Below are positions 23,889 to 32,743 of a stretch of 64,000 bases of DNA, one piece after another. The notes under the pieces are model-generated. The model was given only the letters and a program-made list of their open reading frames with translations, was not told the DNA's origin and did no database searches. The position numbers and the translations under genes were made by a program. Numbering within the stretch: the first letter of the stretch is position 1; the number at the start of each line of letters is the position of its first letter. This stretch comes from Fictibacillus barbaricus (lineage in GTDB: Bacteria > Bacillota > Bacilli > Bacillales > Fictibacillaceae), in contig NZ_BMCE01000002.1 of NCBI RefSeq assembly GCF_014635025.1, positions 310,001 through 374,000 of the forward strand, given 5' to 3'.

Positions 23889-24428
23889 ATGGCTAATAAA
23901 TTTGAAGTTTTAATGCATCCAGTAAGAATGAAAATTTCTCAGGTACTCATGAGGAATAAAGACAATGGATTAACACCCTTAGAATTAGTAAAAATAATTA
24001 AAGATGTACCTCAAGCAACTCTATATAGACATTTACAGATCATGTTGGATTCTGGTATTATTCGCGTTATTAAAGAAAAAAAGGTGAAATCTGTTTCCGA
24101 AAAATATTACGCTTTAAATGAAATTGAGGCTAAACTTAATGCAGAAGAATGGAAAAAGGCTTCTAGTGAGAAGAAGCTTGATTATGTTTCATATTATCAA
24201 TTATCACTTATGACTCAATATCAAAGCTATCTTAAGAAATTAGAAGAACAAAACTCCAGGGAAGATGGTGCTACTTTTTCTTTAGTAGAATTAAAGTTAG
24301 ATGAGGAACACTTTATTCAATTTCAAAACGAATTAAACGAATTAATAACTAAATACTACCATACCACGAGCAAAGAAATAGATGCTCCAGTTCGAACAAT
24401 GGCTGTAACAATTATTCCAGATACTTAA
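23889..24428 (+). CDS. ArsR-like winged-helix transcriptional regulator
   Basis: A 179-residue protein with an N-terminal winged helix (about 5-85): VLMHPVRMKISQVLM, then the recognition helix region VPQATLYRHLQIMLDSGII and a wing with KEKKVKSVSEKYY. This is the HTH_20/ArsR-type fold seen in YdfF-like Bacillus regulators. The C-terminal half is a predicted helical ligand-binding or dimer region without metal-binding cysteines. It is divergent from the YxlEFG-like operon, with a 28-base dyad between them. It probably represses that operon and itself. The ATG at 23889 is preceded by AAGGAGA. Confidence 0.8.
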   Translation: MANKFEVLMHPVRMKISQVLMRNKDNGLTPLELVKIIKDVPQATLYRHLQIMLDSGIIRVIKEKKVKSVSEKYYALNEIEAKLNAEEWKKASSEKKLDYVSYYQLSLMTQYQSYLKKLEEQNSREDGATFSLVELKLDEEHFIQFQNELNELITKYYHTTSKEIDAPVRTMAVTIIPDT

Positions 24429-24529
24429 ACGGATTAAATATTACTTACTTTTTCGGTGATCGAGTGTTTGAAAAGTAGCTCATTATTTTTTTTATAGTCA
24501 GAAATCACTAATTCTCCTTTCTAGATATA

Positions 24530-24563
24530 CAAAAAGCCTGCCCAATACTGGGCCAGACTTTTT
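24530..24563. terminator. Bidirectional terminator
   Basis: AAAAAGCCTGCCCA pairs imperfectly with TGGGCCAGACTTTTT. It serves the regulator gene on the plus strand and could also end the alkylation-repair gene. Confidence 0.6.
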
Positions 24564-24690
24564 GGTATTTATATTATGTCTCTTCGTAATGTAAGACCTT
24601 CTGTTCATATTTGAAAAACGGTAAAAAGCTGATTCCAACTTGTTAAATTTTGAAGCGCCCCATAATTGAAGGTCGTTGCGAGGTTATTGT

Positions 24691-25398
24691 TTAACATCTT
24701 ACATATTTGCGTTTGAAACCAACCTGCCCTTTATCGACTTCCTTTTGAATTCTTTCGGAAGCGATTAGGAAGCTGCTTTTTTTCTTGTCCTTTTTGACTT
24801 CTACTGGGCCAACTGCCTTTGCAGTCTCGACCGCCTTATCATGAAGCGGCAAGTATGAAATCCCCACTGTGTAAATAAATTGATTCATAGCGTATTTAGT
24901 TCGTTCAGGAGAATCGTGAATACTTTTTTCCACATTTTCAAGCATGTTGGCAATCTTGCTTTCGGAAAATTCGCTGTCGGGGCGATTACCCAAAAGCCAG
25001 CAGTAGCAGCTCCAGCCCGCTGACATTCTCAGCTCTTCACCGCTTGCGATCCATTTATCCGCAACCTCCTGTGCAATATCTGTTTCAGCTAAAGTTACTG
25101 CAACAACATAATCGGACAGCATATAAAAATACGCCTCATCCATCCAACGCTCAAAATCCGCCTCAGTCATCGCTTTTGGTTCTGCAATTATGCCTGCAAA
25201 GTACATTGCGTCGTAGTTACCTGTGGCGTAAAGCTCCTCAGCCAAAGGCTGATTTTTTTTAATTTTCTTAGCGATTGGCTTCATAGCGCCTGTAGCAACG
25301 CCAAAAAGCGGCTCGTGCGCACCATTGGATTCGTAGATTTTCTTGGTTCGTTCCTTGCCGAGAGCTTCAAGCTCTTGCATAACCATTTGTAAATTCAT
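24691..25398 (-). CDS. DNA alkylation repair (AlkD-like) protein
   Basis: A 235-residue helical-repeat protein of the AlkD superfamily. The N-terminal signature GKERTKKIYESNGAHEPLFG (about 13-32), then MKPIAKKIKK, matches the family. The middle has AGIIAEPKAMTEADFERWMD and the Trp-rich SAGWSCYCWLLGNRPD. AlkD glycosylases remove 3- and 7-alkyl purines from DNA using HEAT-like repeats; this shorter subfamily may have another role. It is monocistronic, between non-coding stretches. Confidence 0.8.
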   Translation of the reverse strand: MNLQMVMQELEALGKERTKKIYESNGAHEPLFGVATGAMKPIAKKIKKNQPLAEELYATGNYDAMYFAGIIAEPKAMTEADFERWMDEAYFYMLSDYVVAVTLAETDIAQEVADKWIASGEELRMSAGWSCYCWLLGNRPDSEFSESKIANMLENVEKSIHDSPERTKYAMNQFIYTVGISYLPLHDKAVETAKAVGPVEVKKDKKKSSFLIASERIQKEVDKGQVGFKRKYVRC

Positions 25399-25627
25399 TG
25401 TTTAACACTTCCCTATTTTATTATCATAACCACTACATTGTTATCATCTAGCTTATATTCTTTATCAAGTAACGCTTAACTAATTAAAGCTATATGATTT
25501 TTATTTTAGCACTCAAGTTTCTATATTTTTGTAATTATATAATCTAAACCCATTTATACGATTTCATCCTGGCTAAATAAATAGCGAGCTGTCACCGGGG
25601 CATCAATACGAGGCTGGTCTCTTACTT

Positions 25628-26101
25628 TTAATACATACTTGCCAGATGCTCCTCAAGACGATCCATGGTCTGTTCGGCACCTGGGACGGCATATGTTTTC
25701 ACCTTTTCGAATACAGCGGCATTTTCTTCAAAAACCGTGCTATAAGTGAGTTTGGTCTTACCGTCCAGATCTTCAAAGATTGCTGTCGCCAGAAAATGGG
25801 GAAACACAGCATGTTTAATGACGATTCGCTCGGGTTTAACGACCTCGACAAAGACGTTGGTGTTGGGATAATCAACGCCATCAGGACCGTGCATGATAAA
25901 CTGCCATGTACCGCCCGGTTTCATATCAAACTTCTGAAAAGTCGTCGTAAAACCTCGTGGTCCCCACCACTTTGACAGGTGCTCCTCTTTCGTCCAAGCA
26001 TCAAACACAAGATCGCGTGGAGCATCAAATACGCGGGTGATTACAATCTCGCGTTCACCTACTTGCCTTGCGATTTTGTTTGTTGTGTTATTTTGGTTCA
26101 T
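25628..26101 (-). CDS. AHSA1/SRPBCC-family protein
   Basis: A 157-residue START-like (SRPBCC) protein of the Aha1 C-terminal type. The opening strand IVITRVFDAPRDLVFDAWT and the motif LSKWWGPRGFTTT (about 43-55) are typical, followed by DMKPGGTWQFIMHGPDG. The fold makes a hydrophobic pocket; in Bacillus these are often stress or antibiotic-linked proteins next to ArsR regulators, but none adjoins here. The ATG at 26101 is preferred over 26107 because GGAGGG directly abuts the first one. After the stop another frame reads KVRDQPRIDAPVTARYLFSQ before a stop near 25554, possibly the tail of a neighbouring lost gene. Confidence 0.82.
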   Translation of the reverse strand: MNQNNTTNKIARQVGEREIVITRVFDAPRDLVFDAWTKEEHLSKWWGPRGFTTTFQKFDMKPGGTWQFIMHGPDGVDYPNTNVFVEVVKPERIVIKHAVFPHFLATAIFEDLDGKTKLTYSTVFEENAAVFEKVKTYAVPGAEQTMDRLEEHLASMY

Positions 26102-26309
26102 GTCCATCCCTCCAAAATGAAATTGACTTTGACTTGTTGAAACCTATATCACTATGTAAGCGAGGATGTTTTACAGTTAAAGGGGCTATTTCGTATGGCA
26201 GTTGTTCAAGTGACCCCGGTAGTGAAGACACCTCTTCTGTGTAGTCGTTCTCGTCACTTTCAATATACCAAACGAAACGGTGTTTTTCTATATTCGTCAA
26301 GCCGAGCAT
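26088..26309 (-). other. Possible coding fragment upstream of AHSA1 gene
   Basis: An open minus-strand stretch of 73 codons with protein-like composition (KHRFVWYIESDENDYTEEVS, then LPGSLEQLPYEIAPL). It has no ribosome binding site at its ATG and overlaps the start of the AHSA1 gene. The upstream frame is closed by a stop eight codons earlier. I do not recognise the family. It is best read as a gene fragment or chance frame. Confidence 0.25.
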
Positions 26310-26531
26310 TTCATCGCTGACAAAACCATACTACATCTGCTTTTAAGCAGTTTTTCGTTCTGCGAAAGTTTAGTATTTAAATTAACAAATTAAAAAAGCA
26401 CTCATCATTTATTGACGAAGTTAAACTGCCCTTTAGTTGAACAAGAAGTTCTATTTATTCTTTAAATAAAGCACTAAAGAAATTGAAATGATAATCTTTA
26501 AAAAGAATTGGATTATATTGGATCAATTGTT

Positions 26532-26538
26532 CATACTA
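26532..26538 (+). promoter_or_regulatory. Sigma-G/F-like -10 element
   Basis: CATACTA matches the forespore sigma-G/sigma-F -10 consensus. TGGATTA sixteen bases upstream is a weak -35. It lies 31 bases upstream of the small gene at 26570, suggesting forespore expression. Confidence 0.45.
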
Positions 26539-26569
26539 AATTAAAATACTTGTTACAGAAGGAGATTAC

Positions 26570-26773
26570 ATGACACATCGAAAAAATAATCGGACTAAAC
26601 CAGTCCAAAATAGTAATCAAGTAAAACGGTTAAATAAAATAGATGATACATACGGAATATTTAAACAAGAAATGGAAATGGATACAGATGTTAATGAAGA
26701 TCCTATTCGGGAAAGATTATTGGATGAATCAATCGATTCGTTTATAGAATCGAAAGAAAGACAGGAATTTTGA
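26570..26773 (+). CDS. Small hydrophilic protein, 67 aa
   Basis: A 67-residue charged protein with a basic, Asn-rich start (MTHRKNNRTKPVQNSNQVKR) and an acidic, helix-forming end (ESIDSFIESKERQEF). No membrane segment or known domain seen. AAGGAGAT stands at ideal distance from the ATG. It forms an operon with the 50-aa gene 24 bases downstream and shares its terminator. The upstream CATACTA suggests forespore expression, so it may be a minor spore protein; this is inference. Confidence 0.7.
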   Translation: MTHRKNNRTKPVQNSNQVKRLNKIDDTYGIFKQEMEMDTDVNEDPIRERLLDESIDSFIESKERQEF

Positions 26774-26797
26774 AACTATTAATGGAGGAGATTAATT

Positions 26798-26950
26798 TTG
26801 CCAAGAAAAAATGAAGAAATTGAAAATACATTTAAATATAGTATATGGAATACACGTACAGATGAAGACCAACCTGGTACTAAAGAAAAATATACAAAGC
26901 CAATTGACAGATCTAACATAGAATCAAAAACTGCAGATAATCAAGAGTAA
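26798..26950 (+). CDS. Small hydrophilic protein, 50 aa
   Basis: A TTG start with GGAGGAGA nine bases upstream opens a 50-codon frame beginning MPRKNEEIENTFKYSIWNTR and ending SKTADNQE. It is highly polar, with no cysteine or membrane segment. It follows the 67-aa gene closely and is followed at once by a strong terminator, so it is very likely a real gene despite its size. Function unknown; probably sporulation-linked like its neighbour. Confidence 0.65.
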   Translation: MPRKNEEIENTFKYSIWNTRTDEDQPGTKEKYTKPIDRSNIESKTADNQE

Positions 26951-26955
26951 TAATT

Positions 26956-26989
26956 AAAAAGCAACCACACCAGGTTGCTTTCTTTTATT
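26956..26989 (+). terminator. Terminator of small-gene operon
   Basis: AAAGCAACC pairs with GGTTGCTTT around ACACCA, followed by CTTTTATT. Confidence 0.8.
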
Positions 26990-27288
26990 AGATTCCTTTG
27001 TGCTTAACAGTTGAAATACTTATTCAAGTAAATCCATGATAAATAAACTCATTTTCTTCACTCCTTATATAGGGAAATAATAACAGTTCTTATATTAATT
27101 AAGTATTTCAATTTCTTTAATAAGAGCAATAACTTTTTCTTATCCTTTTTATGAACTAACCAATTATGCTAATTTGGTTTATTCAAGTTAAACAAGAAAA
27201 AAGGGTAGTCTAAGCAAGCTCAGACTCAGGAAAAAGCTACTTCAAAAAATTCCTTCTTATTCAACAATCCTGCCCGGTAATTGAATTA

Positions 27289-27318
27289 GACAAAGGGCTG
27301 CCGAAGCAACCCTTTGTC
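27289..27318 (-). terminator. Terminator after NTF2-like gene
   Basis: GACAAAGGG...TGC and GCA...CCCTTTGTC form a 13-bp stem around CGAA with one mismatch. The T-run on the minus strand is short (TCTAATT). Confidence 0.55.
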
Positions 27319-27354
27319 AAACTAAAGATCCTTTAAGCATAAAAATGTCCAACC

Positions 27355-27729
27355 TTAGAATACGCCATTCTCATTGGGAGAATTCTCAGGTATAGCCTGA
27401 CCCACATCCCATAATTCAACGATGAGGTCGTTTTGAAAGCGGAAGATATGGACTACCGCTCCCCCAAGGTCATCTTGCTTTTGCTTTACATGTGAGTGTA
27501 CCGCAACTATATTACCATCTTCGATGACACGTTTTACATCTAGAATTTTGTGTGGGTTCTTGATGGAGTTCTCTTCCATTGCATGCATAAGAGAGTCGGC
27601 ATCTCCTCGAAAAAATGGATTATGATGGCGGAAATTTGGATCAATGTACCTATGGTATGCTTCGCGCACTTCCCCAGTTGCAACCAGTTTCAAAAACGAC
27701 ACAGCCTTCTCTTTTAGAGAATTTTTCAT
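27355..27729 (-). CDS. NTF2/SnoaL-like protein
   Basis: A 124-residue alpha+beta barrel protein of the SnoaL-like/NTF2 superfamily. Indicators are AVSFLKLVATGEVREAYHRY at the start, the loop FRHHNPFFRGDADSLMHAM (about 33-51) and the closing strands VHIFRFQNDLIVELWDVGQA. Such proteins bind or isomerise small hydrophobic molecules; the substrate is unknown. A copy of the dispersed hairpin repeat stands 40 bases upstream of its start. GGATGA precedes the ATG. Confidence 0.75.
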   Translation of the reverse strand: MKNSLKEKAVSFLKLVATGEVREAYHRYIDPNFRHHNPFFRGDADSLMHAMEENSIKNPHKILDVKRVIEDGNIVAVHSHVKQKQDDLGGAVVHIFRFQNDLIVELWDVGQAIPENSPNENGVF

Positions 27730-27768
27730 TTCAAATCATCCTTTCTTTAAGGATTGTCCTTTTTATGA

Positions 27769-27818
27769 TTTCAATAAAAAAGGGACTTCTCCTGCTTGAA
27801 GAAATGCACCCGTTTGTG
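27769..27818 (+). repeat. Dispersed hairpin repeat (copy A)
   Basis: TTTCAATAAAAAAGGGACTT, CTCCTGC, then TTGAAGAAATGCACCCGTTT. Shares head and core with copy B, core and tail with copy C. Confidence 0.55.
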
Positions 27819-28216
27819 GAAAAATTAACTGACCCATCAGATAAACGTCGGCAATAGAAAAATCTCCAAAAAATTCTTTTTAAAAATTTGATAGTCTGTT
27901 CGAAGTTTTTATAATTTGGAACAGTGTATATTAAACCTTTTTCTGCCTCATCCATCCCCTTAAAAAATCGATGCAATTGATGCATTTCACTTAGGTGGCT
28001 TCCGGTTTGGCCTGGGGAGGATGTTTACCGTCTTATGCTGTAACATTAGGAAAGCTGGAAAAAAACCATGCTTATTAGTAACCATTTAAGCCCGTATCTC
28101 TAAAAAGATTTAAAAAGATCTATAAAGACACTATGGGCAAATATGAAGAGAATATTTTGGTCGAATTTGGTCGAATATCAAACAGAACAAATTTTAACCA
28201 AACGGACCAAAATAAT

Positions 28217-28250
28217 AAAAACCCTTGACACCAATGGTATCAAGGGATTT
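28217..28250 (-). terminator. glnA terminator
   Basis: CCCTTGA pairs with TCAAGGG, extended by CCA/TGG inside. The minus strand continues TTTTTATTATTTTG. Confidence 0.8.
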
Positions 28251-28255
28251 CACTT

Positions 28256-29590
28256 TTAGTACATGCTCATATATTGTTCGCGTTCCCAAGGGTGAACTTG
28301 TGTACGGAACATATCCCACTCGATCTCTTTCGCTTCAACGAAGTGTTCTGTCGCATGTGCGCCTAGAGCTTTTGTAAGAACTTCGTTTTTGCTGAATAGA
28401 GTTAGAGCTTCTTTTAATGTTGCAGGAAGATCTTTGATCCCTTCTGCTTCACGCTCATCTTTATCCATAACATAGATGTTACGGTCGATTGGTTTTGGTG
28501 CATTTAGTTTGTTCTTGATTCCGTCAAGACCAGCTGCAAGCAATACTGCCATAGCAAGGTATGGGTTAGCTGTTGGGTCAACGCTTCTTACCTCGATACG
28601 AGTACTGATGCCGCGAGATGCTGGAATACGGATAAGCGGACTTCTGTTTTGCATGGACCATGCTACGTAACAAGGTGCTTCGTATCCCGGTACTAGACGC
28701 TTGTAAGAGTTTACAGTCGGGTTCGTGATCGCTGTAAAATCTTGAGCATGCTTTAGGATACCTGCTAAGAAATGCATTGCTGTTTCACTAAGACCAGTTT
28801 CGGAATTTGCATCATAGAACACGTTCTCTCCATCTTTGAATAGAGACATGTTTGCATGCATTCCAGAACCGTTAACACCAAACAATGGTTTTGCCATGAA
28901 AGTAGCATGAAGACCATGCTTACGAGCAATCGTCTTTACTGCAAGCTTAAATGTTTGGATGTTATCACATGTGCTTACTGCATCAGCATATTTGAAATCG
29001 ATCTCGTGCTGACCAGGTGCTACCTCATGGTGAGAAGCTTCGATTTCAAAGCCCATGTCTTCAAGTTCTAGTACGATATCTCTACGGCAGTTTTCACCAA
29101 GATCTGTAGGAGCAAGGTCAAAATATCCGCCTTTATCATTAAGTTCAAGAGTTGGTTCACCCTTCTCATCGTTTTTGAATAAGAAGAATTCAGGCTCAGG
29201 TCCGATGTTAAAATCGGTAAATCCTAAGTCTTCCATTTCTTTAAGTACACGCTTTAAAATACCGCGCGGGTCACCATCGAAAGGAGTTCCGTCAGGGCTG
29301 TAGATGTCACAGATCAAACGTGCAACTTTTCCTTTTTCAGATGTCCAAGGGAAGATTACCCAAGTATCTAAGTCAGGGAATAAATACATATCAGATTCTT
29401 CAATTCGTACAAAACCTTCGATAGAAGACCCGTCGAACATCATTTTGTTCTCTAAAGCTTTTTCAAGCTGACCAATCGGAATCTCAACATTCTTGATTAC
29501 ACCCAATAGATCAGTAAATTGCAATCGAATAAATCTAACGTTTTCTTCCTTTACCATTCTTAAGATATCTTCTTTAGTATACTTAGACAA
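28256..29590 (-). CDS. glnA: Glutamine synthetase, type I
   Basis: A 444-residue glutamine synthetase that makes glutamine from glutamate, ammonia and ATP. It shows the start motif [17 protein letters not shown], the latch [11 protein letters not shown] (about 49-59), the metal-binding [19 protein letters not shown], the glutamate site [17 protein letters not shown] and the ATP region [13 protein letters not shown]. Length and lack of an adenylylation segment fit the GSI-alpha form of Firmicutes, which is controlled by feedback and by binding GlnR/TnrA. It is downstream of glnR in the conserved glnRA operon. A short glnA-like fragment lies at 11784. Confidence 0.97.
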   Translation of the reverse strand: MSKYTKEDILRMVKEENVRFIRLQFTDLLGVIKNVEIPIGQLEKALENKMMFDGSSIEGFVRIEESDMYLFPDLDTWVIFPWTSEKGKVARLICDIYSPDGTPFDGDPRGILKRVLKEMEDLGFTDFNIGPEPEFFLFKNDEKGEPTLELNDKGGYFDLAPTDLGENCRRDIVLELEDMGFEIEASHHEVAPGQHEIDFKYADAVSTCDNIQTFKLAVKTIARKHGLHATFMAKPLFGVNGSGMHANMSLFKDGENVFYDANSETGLSETAMHFLAGILKHAQDFTAITNPTVNSYKRLVPGYEAPCYVAWSMQNRSPLIRIPASRGISTRIEVRSVDPTANPYLAMAVLLAAGLDGIKNKLNAPKPIDRNIYVMDKDEREAEGIKDLPATLKEALTLFSKNEVLTKALGAHATEHFVEAKEIEWDMFRTQVHPWEREQYMSMY

Positions 29591-29658
29591 ATCTTTCTCC
29601 TCCTTTGAATATAAAACGCCGATATGGCGATGTTCACAGTAAGTATGTTTTAGAAATC

Positions 29659-30060
29659 TTAATGGAAAAACCTAGAAAGCTCACCTTGAATTAAAGATGT
29701 CTTTCCGTGTCTGCCAGCATGAATCAATTCCCGTTTCAACCTGCGATGAAGCGCAGATTCGGAAATTTGTTGTACACCTTGCACATCTGGCTGGTTCTTA
29801 ATAAATTCTGCTGCCTGTTCATTAAGTTCAAAGACTCTTTTAATTCCGGCTAAGTTAACACCTTGCTCAAGGAGTGCTTTGATCTCAAGAAGTTTATCTA
29901 CATCGTTAAATGAAAACAAACGACGGTTCCCTTCAGTTCTTGCAGGGTGAATTAAATCATGCTCTTCGTAATAACGAATCTGTCTAGCAGACAACTCAGT
30001 CAGCTGCATCACTATACTGATCGGGAACAAAGGTAAGTTCCGGCGATTCATATCGTTCAT
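29659..30060 (-). CDS. glnR: Nitrogen repressor GlnR
   Basis: A 133-residue MerR-family regulator. The winged helix includes [19 protein letters not shown] (about 19-37) and [16 protein letters not shown]. The C-terminal tail ([20 protein letters not shown]) is the region that interacts with glutamine-bound GlnA in B. subtilis. It represses glnRA in nitrogen excess. Two perfect GlnR boxes stand upstream of its start. AAGGAGGT precedes the ATG. Confidence 0.95.
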   Translation of the reverse strand: MNDMNRRNLPLFPISIVMQLTELSARQIRYYEEHDLIHPARTEGNRRLFSFNDVDKLLEIKALLEQGVNLAGIKRVFELNEQAAEFIKNQPDVQGVQQISESALHRRLKRELIHAGRHGKTSLIQGELSRFFH

Positions 30061-30096
30061 ATTGCCTACCTCCTTTCAACTTCTTTTTATATCTTA

Positions 30097-30142
30097 TGTC
30101 ACAAAAGCTCACATGTCAATGCTAATGTTAGAAAAATTAACA
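30097..30142 (-). promoter_or_regulatory. Two GlnR/TnrA boxes of glnRA
   Basis: TGTCACAAAAGCTCACA (30097-30113) and TGTTAGAAAAATTAACA (30126-30142) both match TGTNA-N7-TNACA exactly. Their starts are 29 bases apart, similar to the double operator of glnRA in B. subtilis. Confidence 0.88.
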
Positions 30143-30149
30143 TCAAACG

Positions 30150-30176
30150 AAAAAAAGGCCTATTCGGCCTTTTCTA
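30150..30176 (-). terminator. ynbB-side terminator
   Basis: AAAAGGCC pairs with GGCCTTTT around TATTC; on the minus strand TTTTTTTCG follows. It ends the hflX-ynbB transcript. Confidence 0.75.
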
Positions 30177-30182
30177 GGATGC

Positions 30183-31451
30183 TTATTTATGGATAAGTCC
30201 ATGCGTCAATAATTCATCGACTGCAGTTATAACCGCAATCTTTACATGTGCGTAAGTCAGTCCGCCTTGCACAAAAGCGATGTACGGGGGACGGATCGGC
30301 CCATCTGCAGTTAGTTCTATACTTGCGCCTTGGATAAATGTACCCGCTGCCATGATCACATCATCTTCATAACCAGGCATATAGTCTGGATACGGGATGG
30401 CGTACGAGTTTATTGGGGACGCCTTTTGTATAGCCTGACAAAATTTAACCATTCTATCTCGGTCTTGAAAGATTACCGACTGAATAAGATCTGTTCGTTT
30501 CGAGTGCCATGAAGGTCTTGTTTCCATTCCCAGCTCTTCTAAAAATGCTGCTGTAAATACAGCCCCTTTTAATGCTTGAGCGGTTACGTGAGGCGCTAAA
30601 AAGAACCCTTGATACATCTCTTGCAAGGAATAAAGGGATGCTCCTGCTTCTCGTCCGATACCAGGTGAGGTTAATCGATAGGAGATTTTATTGATCAGGC
30701 TTTCTTTTCCAGCAATATAGCCTCCTGTCTTTGCAAGACCGCCACCTGGATTCTTAATTAATGAACCTGCAATGATATCCGCCCCAACTTCGATCGGCTC
30801 TCTTTGTTCCACAAATTCACCATAACAATTGTCCACAAAAACAATAACATCTTCTTTGATCGCTTTAACAAACGAGATCATTTTTTCAATTTCAGCGACG
30901 GTGAACGAAGGTCTGTCAGCATATCCTTTTGAACGCTGGATCCCGATTACTTTTGTTTTATTAGAAATGGCATGTTTAACGTTCTCATAATCAATATCCC
31001 CATCAGCAGTTAGATCAACATGCTGATAAGTGATATTGTATTCTTTTAGTGAACCTTCCCCACTTCCCCTTATACCTACGATTTCTTCAAGTGTGTCATA
31101 AGGCTTTCCAGTCATATATAGCAATTCATCACCTGGACGCAGCAAACCAAATAAAGATAGAGTAATCGCATGGGTACCGGAAATGATCTGTGGCCTTACG
31201 ATGGCTGCTTCTGCTCTAAAAACATCAGCATAAACTCTTTCTAGTGTATCTCGTCCTGAATCATCATACCCATATCCAGTAGAGGGGTTAAAATGATGAT
31301 CACCTACTTGATTGTTTTGAAACGCTTTTAATACCTTTAGCTGATTGTATTCACAAACTTCATCTATCGAGTCATGAACACCTTTTATTCGGTCTGTTAC
31401 TATTCTTGTTGTCTGTTCTAAAACTTTTTCATTACGAAACTGCGAATACAT
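30183..31451 (-). CDS. ynbB: Methionine gamma-lyase-like / aluminium resistance family protein (YnbB)
   Basis: A 422-residue fold-type I PLP enzyme of the YnbB/aluminium-resistance family, related to cystathionine and methionine gamma-lyases. The PLP lysine is in GSLIKNPGGGLAKTGG (about 225-240), and TGYGYDDSGRDTLERVYADV near residue 60-80 is typical. Its precise substrate is not established. It lies one base from hflX, and the hflX-ynbB pair next to glnRA is conserved in Bacillus. Confidence 0.88.
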   Translation of the reverse strand: MYSQFRNEKVLEQTTRIVTDRIKGVHDSIDEVCEYNQLKVLKAFQNNQVGDHHFNPSTGYGYDDSGRDTLERVYADVFRAEAAIVRPQIISGTHAITLSLFGLLRPGDELLYMTGKPYDTLEEIVGIRGSGEGSLKEYNITYQHVDLTADGDIDYENVKHAISNKTKVIGIQRSKGYADRPSFTVAEIEKMISFVKAIKEDVIVFVDNCYGEFVEQREPIEVGADIIAGSLIKNPGGGLAKTGGYIAGKESLINKISYRLTSPGIGREAGASLYSLQEMYQGFFLAPHVTAQALKGAVFTAAFLEELGMETRPSWHSKRTDLIQSVIFQDRDRMVKFCQAIQKASPINSYAIPYPDYMPGYEDDVIMAAGTFIQGASIELTADGPIRPPYIAFVQGGLTYAHVKIAVITAVDELLTHGLIHK

Positions 31452-31452
31452 G

Positions 31453-32709
31453 CTATTCTCCTTTGTTGCTTATAGACTGGATGGAAGACGATGAAAGGGC
31501 GTACCCTTTACATTCATAGACCAGTTCTTCTTTATTAAATTCTTGCTGCATAAGAATTGTTTCTGCACGGAGTTGGGCTAAAAGTTTGCCATCATGTGCT
31601 GGTACATCGATCTGATAAAAAGTCATCTGCTTTGTAACTTCTTTTTCGATTGTATCTTTTAATAAAGAAATATCATTTTGGGCTAAGGCAGATATTGAGA
31701 TTGAAGGACTTTCAGGTAAAAAATCTGGTGCAAACTGATCTTTCTTGTTATAAACCGTTAACATCGGAATATGGCTTGCACGAAGCTCGTTTAAAATTCG
31801 CTTTACCGTTTTCTCATGCTGTGCACGGTCTTCACTCGACCCGTCGATGACATGAATAAGTAGGTCTGCTTCAGCAGCTTCTTCTAAGGTGGATCTAAAA
31901 GCCGCTATTAACGAAGTAGGCAAGTCTTGAATAAACCCTACTGTATCCGTCAGCAGCATTTGAAACCCGCTTTTTAGTTTAACTTTTCTTGTCAGAGGAT
32001 CCAGTGTTGCAAATAATTGGTCTTCTTCATAACTATCTGCTTCCGTTAACTTATTGAATATAGTTGACTTACCAGCGTTTGTATAGCCGACAAGAGCCGC
32101 CTGAAAAGCACCTTGATGTTTGCGGCGTTCGCGATATCTTTCTCTATGGCTTACAACTTGATTGATCTGCTGCTTTAGTTCATGAATACGAAAACGAATA
32201 TGACGTCTGTCTTTTTCAAGTTTCGTTTCACCGGGACCTCTTGTACCGATCCCGCCTCCTAACCTTGAAAGGCTTGCACCTATACCGGATAGTCTTGGGA
32301 GCAAATATTCGAGCTGAGCGAGCTCAACCTGTAATTTACCTTCCCTTGTTTTTGCACGTTGCGCAAATATATCTAGAATAAGCTGTGTTCGATCAATAAT
32401 TCTCGCATTGAAATGTTGAGATAAGTTTCGTACTTGTGATGGTGATAGTTCACTGTTGAATATAATGAGGTCTGCTTCAAGTTCCTCTTCTAGCGTAACG
32501 AGTTCTTCCACTTTCCCTTTGCCGATAAAAGTAGCAGAATCGTATCTGTCTCTTTTTTGGGTTATAACAGCACACACTGTTCCTTGAGCTGTTTTAGTAA
32601 GAGATTTTAATTCTTCCATTGAATAAAAAAAACGCTCGTCGTTCTGCCGTGGAAGCTGACAGCCGACGAGAATCGCTTTTTCCTGAACTGAATCGTTAGA
32701 GTTGTTCAA
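31453..32709 (-). CDS. hflX: Ribosome-associated GTPase HflX
   Basis: A 418-residue GTPase that splits or rescues stalled ribosomes. The N-terminal domain has the family signature GKGKVEEL (about 63-70), and a glycine-rich linker [18 protein letters not shown] (about 148-165) precedes a coiled region rich in Arg. The G domain has GYTNAGKST (P-loop, near 208), [10 protein letters not shown] (G3) and NKKD (G4). TTG start (32709) behind a weak site. Known in B. subtilis as ynbA. Lies between spoVK and ynbB in one transcription direction. Confidence 0.93.
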   Translation of the reverse strand: MNNSNDSVQEKAILVGCQLPRQNDERFFYSMEELKSLTKTAQGTVCAVITQKRDRYDSATFIGKGKVEELVTLEEELEADLIIFNSELSPSQVRNLSQHFNARIIDRTQLILDIFAQRAKTREGKLQVELAQLEYLLPRLSGIGASLSRLGGGIGTRGPGETKLEKDRRHIRFRIHELKQQINQVVSHRERYRERRKHQGAFQAALVGYTNAGKSTIFNKLTEADSYEEDQLFATLDPLTRKVKLKSGFQMLLTDTVGFIQDLPTSLIAAFRSTLEEAAEADLLIHVIDGSSEDRAQHEKTVKRILNELRASHIPMLTVYNKKDQFAPDFLPESPSISISALAQNDISLLKDTIEKEVTKQMTFYQIDVPAHDGKLLAQLRAETILMQQEFNKEELVYECKGYALSSSSIQSISNKGE

Positions 32710-32743
32710 ATTTGCGATCCCTGCTTTCCATAGTCTCCTCTCA

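Larger units (their letters stand above)
26951..27354. other. Intergenic region
   Basis: Apart from the terminators at 26956-26989 and 27289-27318, no gene or recognisable site is visible in these AT-rich 400 bases. Confidence 0.5.
27730..28255. other. Intergenic region with hairpin repeat and possible gene fragment
   Basis: It holds hairpin repeat A and, on the minus strand at about 27850-27985, an open stretch reading FFKGMDEAEKGLIYTVPNYK with no good start. That stretch is probably a gene remnant interrupted by the repeat. The glnA terminator lies at 28217-28250. Two near copies of TTTGGTCGAAT occur at 28157-28183. Confidence 0.45.

Noticed and set aside
27731-27985. 84-codon minus-strand frame upstream of the NTF2-like gene
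   Set aside because: Runs through the dispersed hairpin repeat, has no ribosome site, and its protein-like part (about 27850-27985) is at best a fragment.
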